A stretch of DNA of 64,000 nucleotides from Ignavibacteria bacterium RIFOXYC2_FULL_35_21 (GCA_001804705.1 MHAY01000013.1:48244-112243); one strand, 5' to 3'. Shown: positions 9,032-19,066, numbered from the stretch's first letter. Translations and numbers: made by a program. The notes: generated by a model not told the origin, from the letters alone.

Positions 9032-10003
9032 TTAAATCTTAATTTCCTTCAACCATGATTTGTTTTCCAAATACCACTCAACTGTTCTTTTCAAGCCGTC
9101 ATCAAAATTAACCTTCGGCTCCCAGTCAAGAATACACTTTGCTTTTGATATATCCGCCCAGGTAACATCCATGTCAGTTTTTTGAAACTCTTTTTGATTA
9201 ATTAATGCTTTCTTTCCTAAATATTCCTCAATTTTTGAAATCATATATTTTATAGATATAGGATTCTTTCCTCCACCAAGATTTATAATTTCATATCCTA
9301 CTTCTTTTATTGCTTTAATTGTTCCATTAGCTATGTCATCAATATAAGTAAAATCTCTGCTCTGGGTGCCGTCACCGAAAAGTTCAATCGGTTTTCCTTC
9401 GTCAATCCATTTAATAAATCTGAAATAACTCATGTCGGGCCTGCCGGCAGGACCATAAACAGTAAAATAACGAAGAATGCTTACATCAATTCCGAAAAGA
9501 TAATGATATGTATATGCTATTAATTCTGCCGACTTCTTTGTAGCGGCATAAGTGGATATTGGCTTGTTTACGGGTAATTCTTCATTGAATGGCATCTCTT
9601 CACCGGCATAGGTTGAAGATGATGAAGCAATGACATATTTCTTAATATTAAATTCACGCATCAATTCAAGAAGATTCAGAGAACCATGAATATTTGTTGT
9701 AACATAAACATGAGGATTTTCAAGGCTATACCTAACACCGGCACGTGCTGCAAGATTAATGACAGCATCAAATTTGTACTTACCAAATATAACCTTCAAT
9801 GTCTGCAAATCTTCTATATCAGCCAATTCTAATTTGTATTTATAAAATTTAAGAAGTTGATTATTCCGATATTTCTTTAATTCGATATCATAATAATCGT
9901 TGAAATTATCTATACCAACTACCATATTACCCTGCTTCAGCAAAAGCTCAGCAGTCTTTGAACCGATAAATCCGGCACTACCGGTTAAGAGAATAGTCTG
10001 CAT
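9032..10003 (-). CDS. NAD-dependent UDP-sugar epimerase, UDP-glucuronate 4-epimerase type
   Basis: A short-chain dehydrogenase-fold epimerase of 323 residues, most like UDP-glucuronate 4-epimerases that make UDP-galacturonate for surface polysaccharides. It has the Rossmann glycine motif TGSAGFIG, the subgroup signatures DNFNDYYD and ARAGVRYSLENP, the SSSSTYAG loop and the catalytic YAATK (YxxxK). First gene of the glycosyltransferase run. A UDP-glucuronate decarboxylase at 24.2 kb would compete for the same UDP-glucuronate pool. Exact sugar specificity is inferred from subgroup signatures. Confidence 0.86.
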   Translation of the reverse strand: MQTILLTGSAGFIGSKTAELLLKQGNMVVGIDNFNDYYDIELKKYRNNQLLKFYKYKLELADIEDLQTLKVIFGKYKFDAVINLAARAGVRYSLENPHVYVTTNIHGSLNLLELMREFNIKKYVIASSSSTYAGEEMPFNEELPVNKPISTYAATKKSAELIAYTYHYLFGIDVSILRYFTVYGPAGRPDMSYFRFIKWIDEGKPIELFGDGTQSRDFTYIDDIANGTIKAIKEVGYEIINLGGGKNPISIKYMISKIEEYLGKKALINQKEFQKTDMDVTWADISKAKCILDWEPKVNFDDGLKRTVEWYLENKSWLKEIKI

Positions 10004-10086
10004 ATTTCACTCATCAAATTAACAATTATCGTTAATTAGCAAAATCTATACCTCTAAAATAAAAGAAAATCTAATAACTAAGATTA

Positions 10087-11931
10087 TCAGAGTTCAAAAT
10101 CGTATTCATGTTTTTCCATCCAGATGGAAAGTGTGAGAAGAATCCAGGCCAGGTAATTATTTCTTTGAACATATTCACGGGTATTTGGGAATGAGAACAG
10201 CTTAAATATTTTTTTTCGGGAGTCATTAAGATAAATATTTTTTAATTGGGTGAATTGTTCTTCTTTTAGCCACTCATGTACGGGGGCTCCAAATCCCTGC
10301 TTTCCTCTTGTCCTGATGTCTTCTGTCCACAAGTTTTGATATGCCTGCCTCAAAATGTATTTATGTTCGCTTTGTGTGATTTTCAGCCTTGATGGAATAG
10401 TTATACAAAATGATGCAAACTCCCAATCGAGAAAGGGAGACCGAAGCTCCAAGCCATGAGCCATTGAGGCTCTGTCTGTCTTGACAAGAATATCACCGGG
10501 CATGTAATCCATTAAATCACTTTTAAGTACAACATCAATTGAATTGCCTTGCATCTTCTGATTAGTCGCTTCTGGATTAAAGGAAAGATTGAAGTTTAGA
10601 ATTTTTGCAAGTTCATCATTCTTAAAATATTTTTTTTGTTCGTTGTGAGCATCGAGTAAGGTTTTGAATGTAGAGTTATAAAATAGGTCAGGTGCTGCAT
10701 ATTTCACAACTTGTGAAAGACTGTATCCATGCACGCGTGGAAATTTGGATAAATCCTGCAACCACTTAGCAATAAATTTATCCTTGTCCTTCTTCTTCTC
10801 AATTTTGTAAAGTTGTTTATACCAGTAATCATAGCCTCCGAGAAGCTCATCTGCTCCATCTCCTGTTAGTATTACTTTAAGATGTTCCCGCGCAAGTTTG
10901 GATATTAAATAGGTGGGTATATTAGATGAGTCTGCAAAAGGTTCATCATAGACATCCTGCATCGTTATCAATAAATCTGCAAGATTACTTTCTTCTTGCG
11001 ATAATTCATAATGCTCAGTATGATATAGTTTGGCTATTCCTCGTGCATAAGGTAGTTCATCTATGATACTACCAAATTTGAATGAATAAGTTTTTAACCT
11101 TTCTTTGTATTTACTTGCTACGGCAACTATTGTGCTTGAATCCAGCCCTCCGCTGAGAAATGCTCCAACCGGGACATCTGCCACCAACTGGTTCTCAACC
11201 GACTTTTCAAGTAATGTCTTAAACTGTTCAACTGCGTCATCAAATTCTATTTTCTCATTTACCTCAGGAAGTTCCCAATACCTTTCAACTCTTAAATTCC
11301 CATCTTTAAATTTAAGATAATGGGCAGGGGGAAGGCTGTAAATGTTTTTATAAATTGTTCTATTCGGAAGAATATATAGATATTGAAGGTAGTGAACAAG
11401 TGATTCAAAGCCTAAAATCGGCTTTACAAGCCCTGTCTCAATTATTGCTTTGATTTCCGAAGCAAAAATAAATTCTCCGTTTTTTCCAAAAGCATAATAA
11501 AATGGTTTTTCACCAAAGCGGTCTCTGGCGGCTGTTAATTCCTTCTTTTCATCATCCCAGATTGCAAAAGCAAACATTCCGGGAAGCTTTTTTAAAAAAT
11601 TGTCACTACCGTGTTTTTCATATAAAGCTAATATTAATTCTGTATCGGATGTTGTTCTGAAAGGATAATCCTCGAATTGTTCCCTAATATTTTTGTAGCC
11701 ATAAATTTCGCCGTTGAATGTAATTGCTGTATTTGTTACCGGTGATAGCATCGGCTGACTACCCGTCAGAAGGTCAACTATGCTAAGCCTGACATGTCCG
11801 AGGATACAATTATCATAAGAATATATACCATCGCCATCGGGACCTCGATGGTGGATGCTTTGAATCATCCGATTGATTGCTGGTGTATAGCTTTCGGCAT
11901 TTCTGGCAACAATTCCGGCTATTCCACACAT
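10087..11931 (-). CDS. asnB: Asparagine synthase, glutamine-hydrolysing
   Basis: A 614-residue AsnB: glutamine amidotransferase domain starting MCGIAGIV with Cys2 as nucleophile, then an ATP-pyrophosphatase synthetase domain with SGGLDSS near residue 262. It transfers the amide of glutamine to aspartate or, in polysaccharide clusters, sometimes to a uronic acid. It sits between the glycan cluster and signal peptidase. Proximity to a UDP-galacturonate-type epimerase makes a role in amidating a uronic acid possible, but ordinary asparagine synthesis is the default. A gap of 83 bp separates it from the epimerase gene. Confidence 0.92.
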   Translation of the reverse strand: MCGIAGIVARNAESYTPAINRMIQSIHHRGPDGDGIYSYDNCILGHVRLSIVDLLTGSQPMLSPVTNTAITFNGEIYGYKNIREQFEDYPFRTTSDTELILALYEKHGSDNFLKKLPGMFAFAIWDDEKKELTAARDRFGEKPFYYAFGKNGEFIFASEIKAIIETGLVKPILGFESLVHYLQYLYILPNRTIYKNIYSLPPAHYLKFKDGNLRVERYWELPEVNEKIEFDDAVEQFKTLLEKSVENQLVADVPVGAFLSGGLDSSTIVAVASKYKERLKTYSFKFGSIIDELPYARGIAKLYHTEHYELSQEESNLADLLITMQDVYDEPFADSSNIPTYLISKLAREHLKVILTGDGADELLGGYDYWYKQLYKIEKKKDKDKFIAKWLQDLSKFPRVHGYSLSQVVKYAAPDLFYNSTFKTLLDAHNEQKKYFKNDELAKILNFNLSFNPEATNQKMQGNSIDVVLKSDLMDYMPGDILVKTDRASMAHGLELRSPFLDWEFASFCITIPSRLKITQSEHKYILRQAYQNLWTEDIRTRGKQGFGAPVHEWLKEEQFTQLKNIYLNDSRKKIFKLFSFPNTREYVQRNNYLAWILLTLSIWMEKHEYDFEL

Positions 11932-11959
11932 TACTTAATAGTTCTTACTTAATGAAAAA

Positions 11960-12880
11960 TTATCTGATAATTGTTCCTATTCTTGCCCATCTTGTTGATG
12001 TAATTTTATCGAGAAACTGAGACAATGGCAGATTAGTATCCCATGACCAGTAAACGACAACCGGTGTCCCGACAATATTTTCTTCGGGAATAAATCCCCA
12101 ATAACGGCTGTCAAGGCTGTGGTCACGGTTATCGCCCATACCAAAGCAATAGTCTCTCTGTACTTTGTACGAAGTTACAGCAGTTCCATCCACAAAAATA
12201 GAATTTCCGTCTGATGTGATTTTATGTCCCTCCCGCTGAATAAAAACTGCCCATTCGTGAAGACTACTCATTGATAACGGAATAACATCCCCTTCTTTGG
12301 GAATTCTGATTGGACCGTAATTATCTCTTGTATATCCTCTGCCATAAGGGAAAGTCTGCCATTTTTCAGAGGGGATTTCAGGAACAGATGAATCATAAAA
12401 TCCATTTTTTGCAAGAAACACTTCTTTATGATTAACATAAATATGATTGTTTCGTATTTCAAGAGAATCACCTGCAGTGGCTACACACCTTTTTAAATAA
12501 TATTGAAATTCTGTGGCTTCAACTTCATCGCGGTTACCCGGAAATATAAATACAATCACATCACCTTTTTGAGGTTCCCGAAAAGCAGGAAAACGGAAAA
12601 AAGGCAATGGGATATTCAAAATTGGAATCACCTGTGGAGTTGATGGCCCATAAATAAATTTATTAACAAAAAGGAAATCACCTGTCATTACAGTCTTTTC
12701 CATTGATGGGGTTGGTACAACAAACGAAGCAATTGCCAAACCGTTTATGATTGTTACCACAATAATTGCCCCAACCAAAGTTTTTACCCATGACCAAAGC
12801 TTTTCACCGGCACCGTGTTCTTCAACTTTTTTTCTGGTGTCCTTTCTGGATTTAATATTATCTTTTGATAATGCACTCAT
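11960..12880 (-). CDS. lepB: Signal peptidase I
   Basis: The membrane serine protease that removes signal peptides from secreted proteins. One N-terminal transmembrane segment (about residues 36-53) is followed by the catalytic Ser59 in PTPSMEKT and the general-base Lys130 in YYLKRCVATAGD; the box GDNRDHSLDSRYWG is conserved near the C-terminus. At 306 residues it is a long form, with an insert between the serine and lysine boxes. It lies 32 bp after lepA, reproducing the common lepA-lepB linkage, and likely serves the many exported proteins of this window. Confidence 0.94.
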   Translation of the reverse strand: MSALSKDNIKSRKDTRKKVEEHGAGEKLWSWVKTLVGAIIVVTIINGLAIASFVVPTPSMEKTVMTGDFLFVNKFIYGPSTPQVIPILNIPLPFFRFPAFREPQKGDVIVFIFPGNRDEVEATEFQYYLKRCVATAGDSLEIRNNHIYVNHKEVFLAKNGFYDSSVPEIPSEKWQTFPYGRGYTRDNYGPIRIPKEGDVIPLSMSSLHEWAVFIQREGHKITSDGNSIFVDGTAVTSYKVQRDYCFGMGDNRDHSLDSRYWGFIPEENIVGTPVVVYWSWDTNLPLSQFLDKITSTRWARIGTIIR

Positions 12881-12912
12881 AACATATAATACAATTAATT
12901 TGACACATAAAT

Positions 12913-14715
12913 TTAATCTTCAATGCTCAATACAGCAAGAAATGCTTCCTGGGGAATTTCTACTCTCCCGACCTGTTTCATACGTTTTTTGCCTTCTTTT
13001 TGTTTCTCAAGCAATTTCCTTTTTCGCGTAATATCGCCGCCATAGCACTTTGCAGTAACATTTTTTCTCATAGCTTTAACTGTTGACCTCGATATTACTT
13101 TTGACCCTATGGCAGCCTGTATCGCAACTTCAAACATTTGCCTTGGAATTAGCTCTTTCAGCTTTGAACACAATTTCTGTCCCCAATTAAAAGATTTCAT
13201 TCGATGAACAATTGACGAAAGTGCATCTACCTGCTCCCCATTTAAAAGTATATCAAGCTTAACAAGGTCTTCGGTTCTATATTCTGAAATTTCATAATCC
13301 AAAGAAGCATATCCCTTTGATATTGATTTCAGCTTATCGTAAAAATCAAAAACAACTTCCGATAGAGGCAATTCATATTTAATTTCAACACGTTCCTGAG
13401 ATAAATATGTTGTAATTATGAATGTTCCCCGACGGTCCATACAAAGTTTCATAATGTTACCAAGATATTCAGGTGGAGTAATTATTGATGCTTTTATGAA
13501 TGGTTCCTGAATTTCTTTTATGACACCTAATGATGGCAATTTTGCGGGATTGTCAATATATAACTCTTCTTCATTTGTCTTAATCACTTTGTATTTTACA
13601 TTAGGCACTGTATTAACAATATTTTGATTGAACTCTCTTTCGAGCCTCTCCTGCACTATTTCCATATGGAGTAAGCCCAAAAATCCGCATCTGAATCCAA
13701 ATCCAAGTGCAGCAGAAGTTTCGGGTTCAAATGTTATTGCCGAATCGTTCAAAACCAACTTTGAAAGTGACTCACGTAATCCTTCGAAATCATCCGCTTC
13801 TGCTGGATAAATTCCACTAAACACCATTGGTTTTATTATCTTAAAACCTCTTATTTGTGCTGGACATGGCTTGTGAAAATGTGTTACTGTGTCCCCGACT
13901 TTAGAATCCTGAAGATTTCTGATGTTAGCAGTAAAATATCCGACATTACCTGCTAACAATTCCTGGGTTCTGTGCCTTTTCATTAGAAGGATTCCGACTT
14001 CTTCGACTTCATAGGTCTGGTTTGTCGCCATGAACAAAATCTTATCCTTCTCAGAAAGCTTACCGTCAAAGACTCTGACATTAACCACTACTCCGCGATA
14101 GGAATCAAATATTGAATCATAAATCAAAGCCCGAAGAGGCGCTTCAGAATCTCCTTTCGGAGCAGGTATCTTAGTAACAATCGCTTCAAGAATTTCATCG
14201 ACACCTGTGCCTTGCTTAGCAGAAGTAAGTAAAATCTCTTCTTCCTTGCAGCCGATTAATTCTATGATTTGTTGTTTAACACTTTCGATTGTTGTCGAGG
14301 CACTCGGCAAATCTATTTTATTAATTATTGGAATGATTTCAATGTTAGCATCGATTGCAAGATAAAGATTGCTTATTGTCTGGGCTTCTACTCCCTGGGT
14401 AGCGTCAACAATAAGTAATGCTCCTTCGCAAGCTGCTAGTGAACGTGAAACTTCATAAGTAAAATCAACATGTCCCGGTGTATCTATCAAATTGAGAGCA
14501 TATTTATTCCCATCTTTTGCCTTATACCCCATCTGAATTGCATGAAGTTTGATGGTAATACCTCTTTCCTGTTCCAATGGATTATCATCGAGAATCTGAT
14601 TGTAAATCATTTCCCTTTGAGTTACGGTGCCGGTTTTTTCCAGCAATCTATCAGCTAGCGTAGATTTTCCGTGGTCAATATGTGCAATTATGCAAAAATT
14701 GCGAATATTTTCCAT
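12913..14715 (-). CDS. lepA: Elongation factor 4 (LepA GTPase)
   Basis: A ribosome-associated translational GTPase of 600 residues. It has the P-loop AHIDHGKST (residues 10-18), the switch region DTPGHVD, the guanine-specificity NKID, and the LepA-specific C-terminal domain rich in basic residues ([21 protein letters not shown]). Length and domain order match EF4 exactly. It is the first gene of the lepA-lepB pair; the region upstream is shared with the end of the T9SS protein gene on the same strand. Confidence 0.97.
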   Translation of the reverse strand: MENIRNFCIIAHIDHGKSTLADRLLEKTGTVTQREMIYNQILDDNPLEQERGITIKLHAIQMGYKAKDGNKYALNLIDTPGHVDFTYEVSRSLAACEGALLIVDATQGVEAQTISNLYLAIDANIEIIPIINKIDLPSASTTIESVKQQIIELIGCKEEEILLTSAKQGTGVDEILEAIVTKIPAPKGDSEAPLRALIYDSIFDSYRGVVVNVRVFDGKLSEKDKILFMATNQTYEVEEVGILLMKRHRTQELLAGNVGYFTANIRNLQDSKVGDTVTHFHKPCPAQIRGFKIIKPMVFSGIYPAEADDFEGLRESLSKLVLNDSAITFEPETSAALGFGFRCGFLGLLHMEIVQERLEREFNQNIVNTVPNVKYKVIKTNEEELYIDNPAKLPSLGVIKEIQEPFIKASIITPPEYLGNIMKLCMDRRGTFIITTYLSQERVEIKYELPLSEVVFDFYDKLKSISKGYASLDYEISEYRTEDLVKLDILLNGEQVDALSSIVHRMKSFNWGQKLCSKLKELIPRQMFEVAIQAAIGSKVISRSTVKAMRKNVTAKCYGGDITRKRKLLEKQKEGKKRMKQVGRVEIPQEAFLAVLSIED

Positions 14716-14839
14716 AAATTATTGTTTCATTTAATACTTGTATAAACTTACAAAATTACGAAATGAATGACTGGTTTGCAATAATTAGGAACAGTTTAAT
14801 AAAAACCTTTATATTGAAATTAACAAGTAATGATAAAAT

Positions 14840-17056
14840 TTATCTTGAAATCACAAAAGGATGGACACCAGAATTTAAGCCGCTTTCAATTCTAAGGTAA
14901 TAAAAACCTGTAATATAATTTGATACATTTAAATTTATTCCATTTAGAGAATCGTTGGCATCAAATAAATTTGAGCTGAGTTTCTCGCCTAAAGAATTGA
15001 AAATTGAAATCTTAATTTTATTTGGAATATCTTTGAATGAGATATAAAGTATATCGCTTACGGGATTCGGGTACAATTCAATTTTCAATGGTTCACCATT
15101 GGTTACAGCACCAATAATCGTATAAAGTTCAACATTATTATTTACGGTTGAATTATCATCAATTAATTCCACATTTGTATTATAAGTATAATACCCAACT
15201 TTATCGGCAAAAATTTTATATTTACCTGCTTTCATACTCCGCATTTCATATCGTCCCAAATCATCGGTAAAAGTAAAATTTCTGACATTCGAGTTTTGGT
15301 CGAGTGCGAAAACAAGAGCTCCTGCTATTGGGTCACCTTCCTTGAGTACTTGTGAGCTAACCATAAATGTTTCGCCCTGGGTAATAACTCCGCTTATGAT
15401 ACCTCTCCCGCTTTCATGAACAGGAAGATTTGGCACTTTAATAAATATTTCTTCTTTGATTGTTGTATCACCAATTTCAATCTTGGTAGCATCCCTCCAT
15501 GTTCTGATAACAGGATTATTTAACAAATAATATCCCGGTATTTTTCTTGAATTGGATGAAGTAAAGACCATTAATATATATTTCCCTGTTAGAAGACTCT
15601 CAAATTTGAAATTACCTGAGTTATCAGTCACTGCGTTCCGGCTGACATAACGCATATTCTGCATTGTATCCGGAGAGACTCTGAATGCTATAACATTTAT
15701 TTCTTTAATTTTGTTACCTTCATTATCTTTTACAACACCGGAAAGTTTGTTTGAAAATGTAGGTTTTTCTTTTAATACAAAGTCAATATGTTCTCTATTA
15801 CTATTTAACTCTATAATTGTAGCTTCTGAGGTATTATCTGCTTTATCATAAAACTGAGCTAAATAGTTCTGCCATGATGAAACGGTTGCTATATAATTTG
15901 AATTGCCTTCTAATCTAATCTCATAGTTCCCTTCTTCGTCAGTTATCATACCTTTTTTAGTCTCTTCAGACTGATTATTTCTGCCAACAAAATGAACAGG
16001 AACAAATGGGACTGGTGCTCCATCGCTTTCTCTTGTAACTTTTCCGCTTAACTTATAGGTTTCAATTGGAATATATTTATCAACTTTTGCCTCAACTTTG
16101 ATTTCATCTCCGCATTTAACTTCAATTCGCTTCGCTTCTGCTAATAAATAAGCATCCTCATACCATTCGGGAATAATTTTTTCACCTTCGAAACGAAGTA
16201 AATATACCCCTTCATCAACATCCATGCTGAACTCACCATTTGTAAATTGGAATGTTGATAATAATACAGGTTCGTTCTGAGGTGCACCAATTTGTTTATA
16301 TACTTTAACTAATCCTGATTCTACAAATTCACCCCCAGGATATTCTATAATACCTGACAGTGTTGTATGTCTTTTACAACTTTTGACGTTTATATACCAA
16401 AGTTTAAGATTAAAGAGGTTAGGATGGTTTATAGATATTGCTTTTATAATAACTTTATATACACCCTTTTCTGTTGGAAGCCAGTTCAATTCACCATTAG
16501 TATGAATAATACTCATTCCGTCAGGAGCTTCTGCTATCTCATACTTCAACATATCACCATTTGAAGCAACGGCATTTGCATCGTAATAATAATTTTCACC
16601 GACAAAGCCAACTGTGTCTGGGTTGGACGTAAATTCAATTCTCGGTGGATTTTCACCAATGGTTTGAAATACTATGTTGGAACGTTCACTTTCCCCGTAT
16701 TGATTATAAGCAGTTATAAAAAATGAATATTTCCCCTTATTTTTCAGATAAACATTAACAAAGTGATAACCCTCATTATCCTTTTTTAAAGAATCATTTC
16801 GATTAACTGTTTTTAGTAGTTGAAATTCAGATATTTCTTCTGTTTCACCATTAGCATAGTAAATTTTGAAACCGTCAATAGATGCTCCACCCGAGGTAAC
16901 TTTCCATTTGAATAAACCATAGTTGCCGCTTGGATTCGTCACAATGAAATTAGATGGAGGTTTGGGCTTTTCTTCCTTGCTATATAAATTGACTATACAG
17001 CAAAACATAAAGAAAAACACTAATAATATTTTGTATTTAATAGGATTACTTTTCAT
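14840..17056 (-). CDS. Secreted multidomain protein with carboxypeptidase-regulatory-like repeats and T9SS sorting domain
   Basis: A 738-residue exported protein. A signal peptide (ILLVFFFMFCCIVNLYS) is followed by a fibronectin-III-like domain (about 38-130), a putative cadherin/Ig-like domain (about 135-225, DGMSIIHTNGELNWLPTEKG), then several CarboxypepD_reg-like beta modules (YKLSGKVTRESDGAPVPFVP, NKLSGVVKDNEGNK, ISGVITQG). The last ~80 residues form a type IX secretion sorting domain (YPNPVSDILYISF ... GFYYLRIESG). It is therefore probably carried across the outer membrane and displayed or released. No enzymatic domain is visible. It is divergent from the ECF sigma gene, and its upstream region carries the GCAAC-N17-GTTA element. 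Confidence 0.85.
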   Translation of the reverse strand: MKSNPIKYKILLVFFFMFCCIVNLYSKEEKPKPPSNFIVTNPSGNYGLFKWKVTSGGASIDGFKIYYANGETEEISEFQLLKTVNRNDSLKKDNEGYHFVNVYLKNKGKYSFFITAYNQYGESERSNIVFQTIGENPPRIEFTSNPDTVGFVGENYYYDANAVASNGDMLKYEIAEAPDGMSIIHTNGELNWLPTEKGVYKVIIKAISINHPNLFNLKLWYINVKSCKRHTTLSGIIEYPGGEFVESGLVKVYKQIGAPQNEPVLLSTFQFTNGEFSMDVDEGVYLLRFEGEKIIPEWYEDAYLLAEAKRIEVKCGDEIKVEAKVDKYIPIETYKLSGKVTRESDGAPVPFVPVHFVGRNNQSEETKKGMITDEEGNYEIRLEGNSNYIATVSSWQNYLAQFYDKADNTSEATIIELNSNREHIDFVLKEKPTFSNKLSGVVKDNEGNKIKEINVIAFRVSPDTMQNMRYVSRNAVTDNSGNFKFESLLTGKYILMVFTSSNSRKIPGYYLLNNPVIRTWRDATKIEIGDTTIKEEIFIKVPNLPVHESGRGIISGVITQGETFMVSSQVLKEGDPIAGALVFALDQNSNVRNFTFTDDLGRYEMRSMKAGKYKIFADKVGYYTYNTNVELIDDNSTVNNNVELYTIIGAVTNGEPLKIELYPNPVSDILYISFKDIPNKIKISIFNSLGEKLSSNLFDANDSLNGINLNVSNYITGFYYLRIESGLNSGVHPFVISR

Positions 17057-17136
17057 TGAGCAATTTTAATTTTCATAAAAATATGAAATCCGGTAAAAAT
17101 ATTAAACCAATTTTATATTCTTTACCCTTGTCATTA

Positions 17137-17172
17137 TACAAATAACACAGTAATTATAAATTAGTTGCAAAA
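17137..17172 (-). promoter_or_regulatory. Putative promoter of the T9SS-protein gene (GCAAC-N17-GTTA type)
   Basis: On the minus strand TTTTGCAAC is followed, 14 bases later, by TGTGTTATTTGTA. The same two blocks with the same spacing precede the Spy-like lipoprotein gene at 35.5 kb. It can be read as an ECF-type -35/-10 (GCAAC, N17, GTTA) or as a weak Bacteroidota housekeeping promoter (TTTG ... TTATTTG). It lies about 80 bp before the T9SS-protein start. Confidence 0.5.
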
Positions 17173-17199
17173 ATATTTAATTTTTTTTTAACAATTTCT

Positions 17200-17231
17200 G
17201 CATCTTTTTTTAAATTTATGTGTTAATATAG
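17200..17231 (+). promoter_or_regulatory. Putative promoter of the ECF sigma gene
   Basis: GCATC, 14 bases, then TGTGTTAATATAG: the same spacing as the two strong copies of the element (GCAAC-N14-TGTGTTA), with one change in the -35-like block. It ends about 18 bp before the TTG start of the sigma gene. Placement before the sigma gene itself would fit autoregulation, which is inference. Confidence 0.4.
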
Positions 17232-17248
17232 TTAATAAGTTAAATACT

Positions 17249-17824
17249 TTGGACGAAATGAGGCATAATTTTTCGACATATACCGACGAAAAGCTTGTGT
17301 TTCTTCTCCGCAGTGATAAGCGGGAAGAATCCGAAATCGCTTTTACTGAAGTATATAACAGGTACTCATCCAAGGTTCATGCTTACTGTTTAAGGATTTT
17401 AAATAACAATGAACAGGCTGAGGATATATTTCAGGAAGTGTTTATTCGGTTTTTTCAGAAGATAAAATCGAATTATCCCGATACAAATGTTCCGGGTTAT
17501 TTAATTAAAATTGCAAGAAATTTATGTTTGAACTATAAAAGAGATAAAGTTAATACAATTAGCATTCAGGAGAATGATGTTTATTTTGAACCGGGAAAAT
17601 CCTTTGAAAACTCGGAACTTTTGGATTTAATCACGACAGCTCTTGAACTGCTGGACTTTGAATATAAGGAAGCATTTGTCATGAGGGAATACGATGGTTT
17701 ATCTTATAATGAGATTGCTGAAGTAACAAATACGACAGTTACAAATGCAAAATCCCGTGTTTTCAGGGCAAAGCAAAAAATTAAAGAAATATTACAGCCA
17801 TATTTAAAGGATATGGCAAGTTAA
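17249..17824 (+). CDS. RNA polymerase ECF sigma factor (sigma-70 family)
   Basis: A 191-residue two-domain sigma factor. Region 2 holds AEDIFQEVFIRFFQK and the region-4 helix-turn-helix is AFVMREYDGLSYNEIAEVTNTTVTNAKSRVFRAKQKIKE. Region 3 is absent, as in ECF sigmas. The track start is TTG; an ATG three codons later (17258) is equally possible and no clear Shine-Dalgarno decides. It is 36 bp upstream of the anti-sigma-like/barrel protein, which is the expected position for its regulator, and divergent from the T9SS protein gene. Confidence 0.93.
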   Translation: MDEMRHNFSTYTDEKLVFLLRSDKREESEIAFTEVYNRYSSKVHAYCLRILNNNEQAEDIFQEVFIRFFQKIKSNYPDTNVPGYLIKIARNLCLNYKRDKVNTISIQENDVYFEPGKSFENSELLDLITTALELLDFEYKEAFVMREYDGLSYNEIAEVTNTTVTNAKSRVFRAKQKIKEILQPYLKDMAS

Positions 17825-17860
17825 TGAAAATGAATAATAAACAATATATGGTAAATTAAA

Positions 17861-19066
17861 ATGGATAACACAAAGCTTATACACGATTTTATGGACGGAA
17901 GTCTCGATGGGACTCAGGAAGAACAAATGTTCTACCAGTTCTCATCAAATGAGGAACTTCGTGCTGAATTGAAACAGCAAATTGCCATCAGGGAAGCAAT
18001 CCGAAATGATTCGAGGGCTTATACTCCTGCGGCTAATTCAACTGTCGGAGTGTTTGCGGCTCTTGGTTTCAATCCTCCATCTACTCTTGCAGTAACAGGT
18101 TCATCTGTTGCCAATGGTGGTATGATTGGACTCCTGACTAAATACAGGCAAGGATTAATCGGAGGAACAATTTCCGTTGTTGCCACAGCGGCTTTATTCC
18201 TGTTGCTGATGAATCCTTTCGGGAGTTCAGGTACAAATTTATCTGATTCGGGAAAATCTTCAATGGCACAATCACATGCCATTCCAGGTAATGTGCCAAA
18301 AGTTGAAAGCTTTAGCAATGATGCTCAAAAGCCACAGGTCAGGTATATTACAAAAATCAGATATATAGATGTCCCGAGGTATATTGCTCAAGAGCCTGTT
18401 CAAACTGTGCAGGAAAGCACAAGTTCAATTACTTCTGCCGAAGAATCTGACAATTTAGATTTGACTTCTTCTAATTTGGGAATTACTCTTTCACCGAGAC
18501 TGGATATGAGTTATAAAACAAATGGATTTTCCGATTTAGGCATGGGAAATACTTCTAACAAATTCAATAATCTGATTTTACCAGGTGAACAAATAGGTTT
18601 GTCTATTGAAGTTCGAGGTTCACAATATTGGAATTTTGATAATGAAACAATTCATCCGTTTAAGTATTCAAAATTCAACAATACGGCTGCAGCTCTTTAT
18701 TATAACTTATCAGATAATTTTGCTGTCGGTGGCGAAGTAAGGCAGGAAAATTTCTTCCAAAAATTTACAAGTCCGGCTCAGGACACAACTTACCAGCAGC
18801 AGCCAAACTTTACTTCTTTCGGATTAAACATAAGATACACATTGCCTTATGAGTTATGGGGATTTGAACCTATTATGCAATTAAATGTAGGAGCCAATAA
18901 TGCTGGTCCTACTGGTAGAATTATGCCAGGTTTTAAATATACTCCCTATCGTGATATAACATTTATCCTTGGAGGTGAGCTTAGCGGACTAAGATATCAT
19001 CATAAAAATGAACCATTCTATTCATATAAATTTGGTTTGAATTATGGTGTTATGGTTAATTTTTAA
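17861..19066 (+). CDS. Anti-sigma-like N-terminus fused through one TM helix to a beta-barrel-like C-terminus
   Basis: A 401-residue protein with unusual order. Residues 1-90 are soluble and begin MDNTKLIHDFMDGSLDGTQEE, like the cytoplasmic heads of anti-sigma factors but without the zinc-finger HxxxC. A hydrophobic helix spans about 99-119 (LIGGTISVVATAALFLLLM). Residues 120-200 are a low-complexity linker. Residues ~205-401 alternate as amphipathic strands (LSIEVRGSQYWNF, AAALYYNLSDNFAVGGEVR, FGLNYGVMVNF) and end in phenylalanine, as outer-membrane barrels do. The gene follows the ECF sigma gene and precedes a lipoprotein. Function as a one-piece envelope sensor controlling the sigma factor is inferred. 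The barrel-like part could instead be a periplasmic beta-sandwich. Confidence 0.7.
   Translation: MDNTKLIHDFMDGSLDGTQEEQMFYQFSSNEELRAELKQQIAIREAIRNDSRAYTPAANSTVGVFAALGFNPPSTLAVTGSSVANGGMIGLLTKYRQGLIGGTISVVATAALFLLLMNPFGSSGTNLSDSGKSSMAQSHAIPGNVPKVESFSNDAQKPQVRYITKIRYIDVPRYIAQEPVQTVQESTSSITSAEESDNLDLTSSNLGITLSPRLDMSYKTNGFSDLGMGNTSNKFNNLILPGEQIGLSIEVRGSQYWNFDNETIHPFKYSKFNNTAAALYYNLSDNFAVGGEVRQENFFQKFTSPAQDTTYQQQPNFTSFGLNIRYTLPYELWGFEPIMQLNVGANNAGPTGRIMPGFKYTPYRDITFILGGELSGLRYHHKNEPFYSYKFGLNYGVMVNF

Noticed and set aside
12747-13031. 94-codon plus-strand ORF
   Set aside because: It overlaps the starts and ends of lepB and lepA in antisense; both real genes have catalytic motifs in their own frames.
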